Position numbers and translations under genes: made by a program
Source of the DNA: Streptomyces vilmorinianum
GTDB taxonomy: Bacteria; Actinomycetota; Actinomycetes; Streptomycetales; Streptomycetaceae
Assembly: GCF_005517195.1 (NCBI RefSeq)
Contig: NZ_CP040244.1
Coordinates: 1,320,001 to 1,384,000 of the forward strand
DNA length: 64,000 bases
Reading direction: 5' to 3'
Notes under the pieces: model-generated
Told to the model about the DNA's origin: nothing
The model's database searches: none
What the model saw: the letters and a program-made list of their open reading frames with translations, nothing else
Shown: positions 34,385-42,236 of the stretch, piece after piece
Numbering within the stretch: the first letter of the stretch is position 1
How the letters are laid out: every line of letters begins with the position of its first letter

Positions 34385-36472
34385 GTGACCCCCTTGGCCC
34401 GCCTCGCCGCCCTCCACGGCGTCGCCATCGACTACCAGCCGTCCGCGGGGGTCACCGTCCAGGTGCCCGACGCCACGGTCGTCACCGTGCTCGGCGCCCT
34501 CGGCGTGGACGCCACGGCGCCGGAGGCGGTCGCCGCCGCCCTCGAAGCGGCGCAGCGGGCCGAACGGGAGCGGCTCCTTCCGCCCACCCTGGTGCGGTGG
34601 CAGGACGGCCCGGCGGGCCCGCCCGAGGACCTCCCGCACGGCACCCGGCTCCGGGTCGTCGCCGAGTCCGGCGAGGTCCTCGAAGGGCCGGACTGGGGCC
34701 TGCTCCCGCTCGGCGTCCACCAGGTCGAGGCCACCGCCCCCGACGGGCGCGGCGCGGTGAGCACGCTGATCGTCGCCCCCGCGCGCGTGCCCCGGCCCGG
34801 GCGGCGCGTGTTCGGGCTGCTCGCCCAGCTGTACTCCGTGCTGTCCACCCGCTCCTGGGGCATGGGCGACCTCGGCGACCTGCGCGAACTCGCCGCGTGG
34901 GCGGGCAGGACGCACGGCGCCGGCTTCGTGCAGGTCAACCCGCTGCACGCGGCCGTGCCCGGAGCGCCCACCGACCCCTCCCCGTACCGTCCCTCCTCGC
35001 GCCGCTTCCCCGACCCCGTCCATCTTCGGATCGAGGACATCCCCGAGTACGGGCTGGTGGGCCCCGAGTACCGCGACGAGCTGGAGGCCGTCCTCGCCGA
35101 CGCCGCCGAGCTGCGCGAACGCGTCCTGCGCAAGGGGGCGTTGATCGACCGGGACGCCGTGTGGGAGGTCAAGCGGCGCGCCCTGGAGCTCGTACGGACC
35201 GTCGAGCCGGGCCCCGGCAGGCGCGCCGAGTACCGCGACTTCCTGGCCGAACGCGGCAGCGCCCTGGAGGACCACGCGACGTACTGCGCACTCGCCGAGC
35301 GCCACGGGCACCACTGGCGCTCCTGGCCCGAGGCGCTGCGCGACCCCCGCTCCGCCGCCGCGGCCGTCCGCGCCGACGACGAGCTGTCCGCCCGGGTCGA
35401 CTTCCACTGCCGGCTCGCCTGGCTGACGGACCGCCAGCTCGCCGCCGCGGCCGAGGCCGCACGGGCGGCGGGGATGGCCGTCGGGATCGTCCACGACCTC
35501 GCCGTGGGGGTCCACCCCGAGGGCTCCGACGCCTGGGCCCAGCAGGACGCCTTCGCCGCCGGCATGTCGGTCGGCGCCCCGCCCGACGCCTTCAACGCCC
35601 GCGGCCAGGACTGGGGTCTGCCGCCCTGGCGCCCCGACGTGCTCGCCGCCTCCGGCTACGCCCCCTACCGGGGCCTCCTCAGGGAGCTGCTGCGCCACGC
35701 CGGCGCGCTGCGCATCGACCATGTGATGGGCCTGTTCCGGCTCTGGTGGGTCCCCGAGGGACGCGAACCCACCGAGGGGACCTACGTCCGCTACGACTCC
35801 GAGGCGATGCTCGCGGTCCTCGCCCTGGAGGCGCACCGGGCCGGCGCCGTCGTCATCGGCGAGGACCTCGGCACCGTCGAGCCGGGCGTACGCGAACAGC
35901 TCGCGCGGCGCGGGGTGCTCGGCACCTCCGTGCTCTGGTTCGAGCGGGACTGGTCCGGCACGGGCCGCCCGCTGGCCCCCGAGGAGTGGCGCACCGACTG
36001 TGTGGCCACCGCCACCACGCACGACCTGCCCTCCACCGCGGCCCGGCTCTCCGGCGACCATGTGGCCCTGCGTCACCGCCTCGGGCTGCTCACCGGCGAC
36101 CTGGCGGGCGAGCGCGCCCGGGACACGGCCGAGGTCGGCGAGTGGCTGGCGTACCTGGAGCGGCTCGGGCTGCTTCCGGAGGGCCCGGGCGACGAGGAGG
36201 CCGAGGTCAGGGCCGTCCACCGGTTCCTGCTGCGCACGCCGGCGACGATGGTCGGGGTGTGGCTGCCCGACACGGTGGGGGACCGGCGGCCGCAGAACCT
36301 GCCCGGCACCTGGGACCAGTACCCCAACTGGCGGCTGCCGGTGGCGGGCCCGGAGGGCCAGCCGCTCACCCTGGAGGAACTGGCCGCCTCGCCCCGGCTG
36401 CACCGGCTCCTCGACGTGTTCCGGCCCCAGGGGGTGTCCCGTACGGCACCCCCGGACGCGCGGCCCGTTTAG
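34385..36472 (+). CDS. malQ: 4-alpha-glucanotransferase (amylomaltase)
   Basis: This 695-residue GH77 enzyme has the actinobacterial N-terminal extension (LARLAALHGVAIDYQP). Catalytic regions include WGMGDLGDL, FVQVNPLHA, ALRIDHVMGLFRLWWVP (nucleophile Asp), VIGEDLGTVEP (general acid) and TATTHDLPSTA. It disproportionates maltodextrins in glycogen and maltose metabolism; cytoplasmic. The GTG start at 34385 has CGGAG six bases upstream and lies one base after the small repeat ORF. No maltose importer or regulator is nearby. Confidence 0.95.
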   Translation: MTPLARLAALHGVAIDYQPSAGVTVQVPDATVVTVLGALGVDATAPEAVAAALEAAQRAERERLLPPTLVRWQDGPAGPPEDLPHGTRLRVVAESGEVLEGPDWGLLPLGVHQVEATAPDGRGAVSTLIVAPARVPRPGRRVFGLLAQLYSVLSTRSWGMGDLGDLRELAAWAGRTHGAGFVQVNPLHAAVPGAPTDPSPYRPSSRRFPDPVHLRIEDIPEYGLVGPEYRDELEAVLADAAELRERVLRKGALIDRDAVWEVKRRALELVRTVEPGPGRRAEYRDFLAERGSALEDHATYCALAERHGHHWRSWPEALRDPRSAAAAVRADDELSARVDFHCRLAWLTDRQLAAAAEAARAAGMAVGIVHDLAVGVHPEGSDAWAQQDAFAAGMSVGAPPDAFNARGQDWGLPPWRPDVLAASGYAPYRGLLRELLRHAGALRIDHVMGLFRLWWVPEGREPTEGTYVRYDSEAMLAVLALEAHRAGAVVIGEDLGTVEPGVREQLARRGVLGTSVLWFERDWSGTGRPLAPEEWRTDCVATATTHDLPSTAARLSGDHVALRHRLGLLTGDLAGERARDTAEVGEWLAYLERLGLLPEGPGDEEAEVRAVHRFLLRTPATMVGVWLPDTVGDRRPQNLPGTWDQYPNWRLPVAGPEGQPLTLEELAASPRLHRLLDVFRPQGVSRTAPPDARPV

Positions 36473-36492
36473 GTGTTCGCTACGTTTGCACC

Positions 36493-36720
36493 GTGGACAA
36501 GAAGAACGCCCTGCGCGCCGGTGCTGTCGCGGCCGGTACGACGCTGATGATGCTGCTCATGTCGTCCCCCGCGCTCGCGCTGACCCGCGACGACGGTGAC
36601 GACCCGGCTCCCAAGCTGAGTGTCGTCGAGACGCTCGGCCTGTACGTGGCCCTGCCGATCGTGCTGTTCCTGGTGATCGCCGGTCTGGTCATGGTCCTGG
36701 ACAAGTCCAAGAAGGCCTAG
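36493..36720 (+). CDS. small exported single-helix membrane protein
   Basis: The 75-residue product begins with a signal-like segment (ALRAGAVAAGTTLMMLLMSSPALA) followed by a short acidic stretch and one transmembrane helix (VALPIVLFLVIAGLVMVLDK) with a basic tail. It is a short membrane protein of unknown role. GTG 36493 lacks a Shine-Dalgarno site. TACGTT at 36481-36486 lies six bases before the start, where a -10 box would sit for a leaderless message, though no clear -35 is visible. Confidence 0.75.
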   Translation: MDKKNALRAGAVAAGTTLMMLLMSSPALALTRDDGDDPAPKLSVVETLGLYVALPIVLFLVIAGLVMVLDKSKKA

Positions 36721-36746
36721 GCCAGGCCCGGGACCTCAGTCGCTTC

Positions 36747-36790
36747 CGAGGGCGCCGCGGCGGTACGTGAGTACCGCCGCGGCGCCCTCG
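36747..36790. terminator. 20-bp perfect hairpin terminator
   Basis: Arms 36747-36766 and 36771-36790 pair perfectly over 20 bp around a GTGA loop. It lies between the convergent stops of the small membrane protein (36720) and the MarR gene (36808), so it likely serves both. Confidence 0.88.
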
Positions 36791-36807
36791 TGTGCGTCCG
36801 GACGAGG

Positions 36808-37335
36808 TCAGACGGCCGTGGTCGCGAGCAGCTTGCGCAGCAGGCCGGCCAGCTGCTCCGACTCCTCGGGCGTGAGCGCCGCTTCCAGGGCCGCCCGCTG
36901 CTGGGCGAGACCGGCGCCCACCGCCTGGTCGACCAGCTCGCGCCCGCGCTCGCTCAGCGTCACCCGCAGCCCGCGCCGGTCGTTCGGGTCGGGGCTGCGG
37001 CTGAGCAGCCCGGCCTTCTCCAGCTTGTCGAGCCGGCCCGTCATCCCGCCGGTGGTGATCATCAGCGTCGCGGTGAGCTCGCGCGGCGAGAGCGTGTACG
37101 GCTCACCCGAGCGGCGCAGGGTCGCCAGCACGTCGAACTCCCCGAGCGCCATCCCGTAGGGCGAGTACGCCTTGTCGACGCGGCCGCGCATCGCGGCGGC
37201 CAGCCGGTAGATCCGGCCGAAGACGGCCATCGGGAGGGTGTCCAGGTCGGGGCGGACGGCCGCCCACTGGTCGGTGATGGCGTCGACGGCGTCGTGAGCG
37301 GGGGCATCGGTGCTGTCGGCTTCGGTGCTGTCCAT
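36808..37335 (-). CDS. MarR-family transcriptional regulator
   Basis: This 175-residue winged-helix regulator has a recognition region SPRELTATLMITTGGMTGRLDKLEKAGLL (about residues 78-106) and a wing with DPNDRRGLRVTLSERG. MarR dimers bind palindromes and release on binding small aromatic or toxic compounds. It is divergent from the EamA exporter at 37502, and a perfect 30-bp palindrome lies between them, so it probably represses that exporter and itself. ATG 37335 has AGGAG nine bases upstream; the open frame continues to 37563 without support. Confidence 0.93.
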   Translation of the reverse strand: MDSTEADSTDAPAHDAVDAITDQWAAVRPDLDTLPMAVFGRIYRLAAAMRGRVDKAYSPYGMALGEFDVLATLRRSGEPYTLSPRELTATLMITTGGMTGRLDKLEKAGLLSRSPDPNDRRGLRVTLSERGRELVDQAVGAGLAQQRAALEAALTPEESEQLAGLLRKLLATTAV

Positions 37336-37429
37336 GGCGGCAGTCTCCTGATCGATCGACTCGACGGCAAGTAAGTCACTGGGCGGTAAGCCACTCACGA
37401 GAAAGAAGCTCACAAGAAAGCATCTTGCG

Positions 37430-37459
37430 GATAAGTAGCTTAGCGCTAAGCTACTTATC
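37430..37459. promoter_or_regulatory. 30-bp perfect palindrome, candidate MarR operator
   Basis: GATAAGTAGCTTAGC (37430-37444) is followed immediately by its exact reverse complement (37445-37459). The AT content is far above the surroundings. It lies between the divergent MarR and EamA genes, 94 bases from the MarR start and 42 from the EamA start. Confidence 0.85.
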
Positions 37460-37501
37460 GCCAAGCTACGAGAACCGCTCCGAACCAAGGGGGGACCTGT
37501 C

Positions 37502-38449
37502 ATGTCCCGCAAGGCCGCCGTCGTCGCCCTGACCGCGCTCGCCCCGATCTCCTGGGGCTCCACCTACTTCGTCACCACGGAGTTCCTGCCGCCCGACCGG
37601 CCGCTCTTCACCGGCCTGATGCGCGCGCTGCCCGCCGGACTGCTGCTCCTCGCCCTCACCCGCAAGCTGCCGCAGGGCGCCTGGTGGTGGAAGTCCGCGG
37701 TCCTCGGAGGCCTCAACATCGGCGCCTTCTTCCCGCTGCTCTTCCTCGCCGCGTACCGGCTGCCCGGCGGTGTGGCGGCCGTCGTCGGCTCGGTCGGCCC
37801 GCTCTTCGTGGTCGGCCTGGCGGCCCTCTTCCTGGGGGACCGGCCCACCGTGCGCTCGCTGCTCACCGCGATCGCCGCCGCCTTCGGCGTCAGCCTGGTC
37901 GTCCTCAAGGCGGGCGCCGCCCTCGATCTGGTGGGTGTGATCGCCGGCCTGCTCTCCGCCGTGTCGATGTCGGCCGGAACCGTCTTCACCAAGCGCTGGG
38001 GGATGCCCGAGGGAGTGGGCGCGCTGGCGCTGACCGGCTGGCAGCTGACCGCGGGCGGGCTGATCATCCTGCCGATCGCCTTCCTGATCGAGGGCGCCCC
38101 GCCGGCCCTGGACTCCGCCGGCCTGCTCGGCTACGCCTACCTCGCCTTCGGCAACACCGCGATCTCGTACTTCCTCTGGTTCCGCGGCATCGAGCGGCTG
38201 AGCGCCTCCTCCGTGACCCTCCTCGGTCCGCTGTCGCCGATCAGCGCCGCCGTCATCGGCTGGGCGGCGCTCGGCCAGGCGCTGGGGCCGGTGCAGCTGC
38301 TCGGCATGGCGATCGCGTTCGGCGCGACGCTGGTCGGCCAGACGAACTCCCGTACGCCACGGCCGCGAAAGACAGAATCGTTCAGTTCCGCTGAACGAAT
38401 GACACAGAAAGTTTCGATGGACCTGGAGAGTCCGGCGATGCGACGGTAG
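37502..38449 (+). CDS. EamA/DMT-family exporter
   Basis: This 315-residue protein has ten predicted helices in two EamA repeats (PISWGSTYFVTTEFLP at the start of the first; LLSAVSMSAGTVFTKRWG at the second). The family exports metabolites, often amino acids or related compounds. ATG 37502 is preceded by a GGGGGGA ribosome site and, further up, the MarR palindrome. The C-terminal 30 residues are hydrophilic and their coding sequence overlaps an operator-like element used by the next gene. Confidence 0.92.
   Translation: MSRKAAVVALTALAPISWGSTYFVTTEFLPPDRPLFTGLMRALPAGLLLLALTRKLPQGAWWWKSAVLGGLNIGAFFPLLFLAAYRLPGGVAAVVGSVGPLFVVGLAALFLGDRPTVRSLLTAIAAAFGVSLVVLKAGAALDLVGVIAGLLSAVSMSAGTVFTKRWGMPEGVGALALTGWQLTAGGLIILPIAFLIEGAPPALDSAGLLGYAYLAFGNTAISYFLWFRGIERLSASSVTLLGPLSPISAAVIGWAALGQALGPVQLLGMAIAFGATLVGQTNSRTPRPRKTESFSSAERMTQKVSMDLESPAMRR
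38381..38423. promoter_or_regulatory. composite LysR-type element before the second EamA gene
   Basis: TTCAG-N5-CTGAA (38381-38395) is followed 17 bases later by TTCGATGGACC (38413-38423). The first part contains T-N11-A, the LysR recognition form. An identical arrangement with the same 17-base spacing occurs at 40901-40943. It lies within the 3' end of the preceding gene, 51 bases before GTG 38474. Confidence 0.7.
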
Positions 38450-38473
38450 AGCACACCGACCGAAAGGATCACC

Positions 38474-39451
38474 GTGGCACTACTGGACCGCGTCCGTACC
38501 GCAGAGCCCACCCACCCCGCGCCCACCGCCGCCCCGCGCACCCACGCGCGGGGCGCCGGCGTCGGCCTTCTCCTCGCGCTCGTCGCCACGGTCGTCTGGT
38601 CCGGCAGCTTCGTCGCCTCCCGTGCACTGCACGACTCCGTCCCGCCCGTCCAGGCCGCGTTCTGGCGCTGGGTCGTCGCCATCCTCGCCGTCGCCCCCTT
38701 CGCGGTCCGCGAGACCTGGCGGCAGCGCCGGCTGATCCGCCGTCACCTCGGCTTCGTCACCCTCGCCGCCCTGCTCGGCGTGACCGTCTACAACACCCTG
38801 GTCAACCAGGCCGGACTCACCACCTCCGCCGGCAACATGGGCATGATCATGGCCGCCTCCCCGATCCTCATGGCCCTGTACGAACTCCCCCGGACTTCGT
38901 CCGGGGGGACCCCCACCGGCGGCGCGCGGCTCGGCGCCCGGCGCGTGACCGGCATGGTGATCGCCTGCGCCGGCGTGCTGCTCCTCGTCGGCGAGGGCCG
39001 GCTCCCCACCCGGCTCGCCGCGGGCGACCTGTGGATGCTGGCGGCGGCCGTCAGCTTCGCCTCGTACAGCGCCCTGCTCAAGCGCCGCCCGACCGAACTC
39101 GGCGGCCTCGCCTTCCTCTTCACCACCTTCGTGCTCGGCGCGCTGATGCTGCTCCCGGCGTACGGCGTCAGCCTCGCCGTCCAGGGCGGCTTCGAGCCCA
39201 CCGTCGGGACCGTCGGCCCGCTGGTCTACGTCGGCGTCCTCTCCTCCGCCGTCGCCTTCTTCGCCTGGAACAAGGCCATCGCCCTGATCGGCGCGGCGCG
39301 CGCGGGAGTCGTCTACTACCTCCAGCCGGTCTGCGTCGCCCTGCTCTCGTACGCCCTGCTCGGCGAGGAGCTGGGAGTCCTGGGCGGGGCCTGCATGGCG
39401 CTGATCGTGGGCGGAGTGGCGCTGGCTAGCGCGGCGCGTGCTCGCGGATGA
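38474..39451 (+). CDS. EamA/DMT-family exporter with palindrome insertion
   Basis: This 325-residue ten-helix transporter has the start VATVVWSGSFVASRALHDSVPP and second repeat WMLAAAVSFASYSALLKRRP. GTG 38474 has AAAGG upstream. An 11-residue hydrophilic segment (LPRTSSGGTPT, residues about 138-148) breaks the loop after ASPILMALYE and is encoded by a 33-bp palindromic element, in frame. The 3' end overlaps the convergent membrane-protein gene by 26 bases. It is probably controlled by the LysR encoded at 39958. Confidence 0.9.
   Translation: MALLDRVRTAEPTHPAPTAAPRTHARGAGVGLLLALVATVVWSGSFVASRALHDSVPPVQAAFWRWVVAILAVAPFAVRETWRQRRLIRRHLGFVTLAALLGVTVYNTLVNQAGLTTSAGNMGMIMAASPILMALYELPRTSSGGTPTGGARLGARRVTGMVIACAGVLLLVGEGRLPTRLAAGDLWMLAAAVSFASYSALLKRRPTELGGLAFLFTTFVLGALMLLPAYGVSLAVQGGFEPTVGTVGPLVYVGVLSSAVAFFAWNKAIALIGAARAGVVYYLQPVCVALLSYALLGEELGVLGGACMALIVGGVALASAARARG
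38885..38917. repeat. 33-bp palindromic element inside an EamA gene
   Basis: Arms CCCCCGGAC (38887-38895) and GTCCGGGGG (38899-38907) with a TTC loop, followed by GACCCCCACC. This palindrome recurs in many Streptomyces genomes in my experience. Its length (11 codons) keeps the exporter in frame. Confidence 0.7.
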
Positions 39452-39863
39452 GGGGTACGCGCATCAGGAGGAGTGCGAACCCGGCCTGCCCCAGGAACAG
39501 CAGCTCGTACATCTCGCCCGCCACGCCGAACATCAGGAACCAGAGGGGCAGCAGCAGGAGCCCGGCGAGCCGGCCCCGGAAGGCCATCCCGGTCCGCTCG
39601 CCGGCCAGCGCGAAGACCCAGATGATCAGGACCGACGGCGCCGCGATCCACCAGGCCAACTGAAGGCCGGTCTCCAGGTGCTCGCGCACGACCTCCGTGC
39701 GGGACTGGAGCTCGTCGGACACGTGCCAGGCTCTCGGCTCCGGGGGCGCCGTCAGTCCGATCGCCAGCCACGCGGTCGCGTAGGTCAACAGATAGCGGGC
39801 TGCGACATCGACAAGGCGCAGGAGGATCACGCCGAAGCCCCGCCAGGGGCTGTGGGTCGTCAT
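39426..39863 (-). CDS. hypothetical membrane protein
   Basis: The family is not recognised. The 145-residue protein has four predicted helices: residues about 12-35 (VILLRLVDVAARYLLTYATA), 62-80 (LAWWIAAPSVLIIWVFAL), 90-112 and 115-135. ATG 39863 fits the start of a membrane protein with AGGA about 11 bases upstream; the frame is open to 40139 across the LysR promoter but without support. It is divergent from the LysR gene and shares the region with two identical palindromes, so it may be a LysR target. Confidence 0.75.
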   Translation of the reverse strand: MTTHSPWRGFGVILLRLVDVAARYLLTYATAWLAIGLTAPPEPRAWHVSDELQSRTEVVREHLETGLQLAWWIAAPSVLIIWVFALAGERTGMAFRGRLAGLLLLPLWFLMFGVAGEMYELLFLGQAGFALLLMRVPLIREHAPR

Positions 39864-39884
39864 GCGCCCATCCTGGCAGGTGAA

Positions 39885-39920
39885 TTGAACGCGTTCAAGA
39901 CCTTTCTTGAACGCGTTCAA
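39885..39920. promoter_or_regulatory. two identical 14-bp palindromes, 22 bp apart
   Basis: TTGAACGCGTTCAA occurs perfectly at 39885-39898 and 39907-39920. The centres are 22 bp apart, about two helical turns, so bound dimers would lie on one face. Located between the divergent membrane-protein and LysR genes. Confidence 0.8.
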
Positions 39921-39957
39921 GCTCATGGGGTCCAGGTCGCCCGGTAGGTTGCGCCCC

Positions 39958-40908
39958 ATGACCGAGTGGGACATCAAGAAGCTCCAGATCCTCCGCACCC
40001 TCCGTGACCGCGGCACCGTCACCGCGACCGCGGAGGCGCTGCTCATGACCCCCTCGGCCGTCTCCCAGCAGCTCGCCAACTTCGCCAAACAGCTCGGCGT
40101 CCCGCTCCTGGAGGCGCAGGGGCGGCGGGTCCGGCTCACCGATGCCGCGCATCTCGTGCTCCGGCACGCCGAGGTGGTCTTCGCCCAACTGGAGCGCGCC
40201 GACGCCGAGCTGGAGGGCTATCTGCGCGGCGAGGCGGGCCAGGTGCGGGTGGCCGCGTTCTCCACGGCCGTGCCCGCGCTCGTCGTCCCCGCCGTGCAGC
40301 AGCTCCGTACCGCGCACCCCGGACTCGACGTCCGGATCCGCGAGGCCGAGGCGGGGGAGGCGTACGAACTGCTCGGCGCCGGCGAGGTCGACCTGGCGCT
40401 CTCGCTCGCCGCCCACGCCCCCTCCGTACGCGACCCCAAGTTCAGCCGGGTCCCGCTGCTCGCCGACCCGCTCGACGTCGCCCTGCCCGCCGGGCATCCG
40501 CTCGCCGACGCCCCCGGGCTGCGGCTCGCCGACCTCTCCGCCGAGCCCTGGATCTTCGGCGGCTCCGGGCCCTGGTCCGAGATCACCACCGCCGCCTGCG
40601 AGGCCGCCGGGTTCGTGCCCGAGCAGGCCCACAGCGCCGCCGGCTGGACCGCGATCCTCGCCATGGTCGAGGCCGGGATGGGCGTCGCCCTGGTGCCCCG
40701 GATGGCCGCCGCCGAGCGCCGCGGCGAGCGCGGGATCGTGATGCGGGTCCTCTCCGCCGACCAGCCGCGCCGCCACGTCGTCGCGGCGGTACGGCGCGGG
40801 GCGGAGGAGGGCCTCGCGGTGGCCCGGGTGCTCGCCGCGCTGCGCCAGGCCGCTGTCCAGCGCGAGACTGTCCAGCGCGAGACTGTGCAGCGCGAGACCG
40901 TTCAGTAG
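39958..40908 (+). CDS. LysR-family transcriptional regulator
   Basis: This 316-residue regulator has an N-terminal winged helix (MTEWDIKKLQILRTLRDRGTVTATAEALLMTPSAVSQQLA) and a type 2 periplasmic-like effector domain (residues about 90-290). ATG 39958 is the natural start; the open frame upstream runs through the palindromes. The C-terminus is odd: a 15-bp tandem repeat encodes VQRET three times, ending VQ. Its stop codon lies inside the composite element that precedes allantoicase. Probable targets are the second EamA gene and allantoicase, which share that element. Confidence 0.92.
   Translation: MTEWDIKKLQILRTLRDRGTVTATAEALLMTPSAVSQQLANFAKQLGVPLLEAQGRRVRLTDAAHLVLRHAEVVFAQLERADAELEGYLRGEAGQVRVAAFSTAVPALVVPAVQQLRTAHPGLDVRIREAEAGEAYELLGAGEVDLALSLAAHAPSVRDPKFSRVPLLADPLDVALPAGHPLADAPGLRLADLSAEPWIFGGSGPWSEITTAACEAAGFVPEQAHSAAGWTAILAMVEAGMGVALVPRMAAAERRGERGIVMRVLSADQPRRHVVAAVRRGAEEGLAVARVLAALRQAAVQRETVQRETVQRETVQ
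40855..40905 (+). repeat. 15-bp tandem repeat at LysR 3' end
   Basis: 3.4 copies of a 15-bp unit encode VQRET-VQRET-VQRET-VQ; copies differ only at third codon positions (GTC/GTC/GTG/GTT, ACT/ACT/ACC). Confidence 0.9.
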
Positions 40909-40943
40909 AGCTGAAAATATCTGTCGAAAACATTCGATGGACC
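40901..40943. promoter_or_regulatory. composite LysR-type element before allantoicase
   Basis: TTCAG-N5-CTGAA (40901-40915), 17 bases, then TTCGATGGACC (40933-40943). Sequence and spacing of the conserved parts are the same as at 38381-38423; the 17-base spacers differ. It overlaps the LysR stop codon and ends 30 bases before the allantoicase ATG. Confidence 0.7.
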
Positions 40944-40973
40944 CGGCCGGTCGTCCGGCGGCACAGTCGTGGC

Positions 40974-42116
40974 ATGACCTTCGAGACGAGCCAGGACCAG
41001 GACCCGCACGCCAACGACGCCGCCCCCTACTCCGGCGGCGACCCGTACGCCGACTACCGCGCCGGTGACTTCCCCTTCACCGAGCTGGTCGACCTGGCCG
41101 ACCGGCGCCTCGGCGCCGGTGTCGTCGCCGCCAACGACGAGTTCTTCGCCGAGCGGGAGAACCTCCTCGTCCGCGAGCGCGCCGTCTTCGACCCGGAGCA
41201 CTTCGGCCACAAGGGCAAGATCATGGACGGCTGGGAGACCCGCCGCCGGCGCGGCGCCGACGCCGAGAACGTCTTCCCCGCCCCCGAGGACCACGACCGG
41301 GCCATCGTCCGCCTCGGCGCCCCCGGCGTCATCCGCGGGATCGTCGTCGACACCGCCCACTTCCGCGGCAACTACCCCCAGCGGGTGTCGATCCAGGCCA
41401 CCGCCGTCGAAGGGGCGCCCAGCCCCGAGCAGCTCCTCGCCGACGACGTGAAGTGGGAGGAGCTCGTCCCGCCCACCCCCGTCCGCGGCCACGCCGCCAA
41501 CGGCTTCGAGATCGACGTCGAGCGCCGCTTCACCCACATCCGCCTCTGCCAGCACCCCGACGGCGGCATCGCCCGCCTCCGCGTCCACGGCGAGGTCGTG
41601 CCCGACCCCGAGTGGCTGGAGCTGCTCGGCACCCTCGACCTGATCGCCGTGCTCAACGGCGGGGTGTACGAGGACGCGTCGGACACGTTCTACTCCTCGC
41701 CGACCCAGATCATCCTGCCCGGCACCTCCCGCAAGATGGACGACGGCTGGGAGAACCGCCGCCGCCGGGTCCGCGGCACCAACGACTGGGTCCGCTTCCG
41801 GCTCGCCGCCCAGGGCTCCGTACGGGCCGTCGAGATCGACACCGCGTACCTGAAGGGCAACTCGGCCGGCTGGATCGCGCTCCAGGGCCGAGACGGCGGG
41901 ACCGAGGACAACGCGGACTGGTTCGAGATCATCCCGCGCACCCGGCTCCAGCCCGACACCCTGCACCGCTTCAAGCTCCCGCAGGAGGCCGTCGTCACCC
42001 ACGTCCGTCTCGACGCCTTCCCCGACGGCGGTATCGCCCGGATGCGGCTGCACGGCACGCTCACGGAGCGGGGCCTGGCCGAGCTGCGCACCCGTCACGC
42101 CGCGCTCGGCGGCTGA
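40974..42116 (+). CDS. alc: allantoicase
   Basis: This 380-residue enzyme consists of two homologous beta-sandwich allantoicase repeats. Each carries KMDDGWENRRRR-type and FPDGGIARMRLHG-type blocks (first copy KIMDGWETRRRRG and HPDGGIARLRVHG). It hydrolyses allantoate to ureidoglycolate and urea in purine nitrogen recycling. Allantoinase, malate synthase and the AllR regulator usually found with it are not in the window. ATG 40974 is used; there is no strong ribosome site. Confidence 0.95.
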   Translation: MTFETSQDQDPHANDAAPYSGGDPYADYRAGDFPFTELVDLADRRLGAGVVAANDEFFAERENLLVRERAVFDPEHFGHKGKIMDGWETRRRRGADAENVFPAPEDHDRAIVRLGAPGVIRGIVVDTAHFRGNYPQRVSIQATAVEGAPSPEQLLADDVKWEELVPPTPVRGHAANGFEIDVERRFTHIRLCQHPDGGIARLRVHGEVVPDPEWLELLGTLDLIAVLNGGVYEDASDTFYSSPTQIILPGTSRKMDDGWENRRRRVRGTNDWVRFRLAAQGSVRAVEIDTAYLKGNSAGWIALQGRDGGTEDNADWFEIIPRTRLQPDTLHRFKLPQEAVVTHVRLDAFPDGGIARMRLHGTLTERGLAELRTRHAALGG

Positions 42117-42181
42117 CCCGCTTCCGCCCGGCGGCGCGGCCGCGCGCCGACGCCCGCCCGCCGGGCGGACCTCAAACACGG

Positions 42182-42216
42182 CGAAGGGGCACCCCACGGG
42201 GGAGGGTGCCCCTTCG
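42182..42216. terminator. 13-bp hairpin between alc and pepN
   Basis: Arms CGAAGGGGCACCC (42182-42194) and GGGTGCCCCTTCG (42204-42216), 9-base loop, between convergent stops. Confidence 0.82.
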
Positions 42217-42236
42217 TCGTGTCTGTGCCGGAACGG

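Noticed and set aside
38887..38907. Strong hairpin in the EamA gene as a terminator
   Set aside because: It is inside an intact reading frame and matches a dispersed palindrome; no transcript end is expected there.
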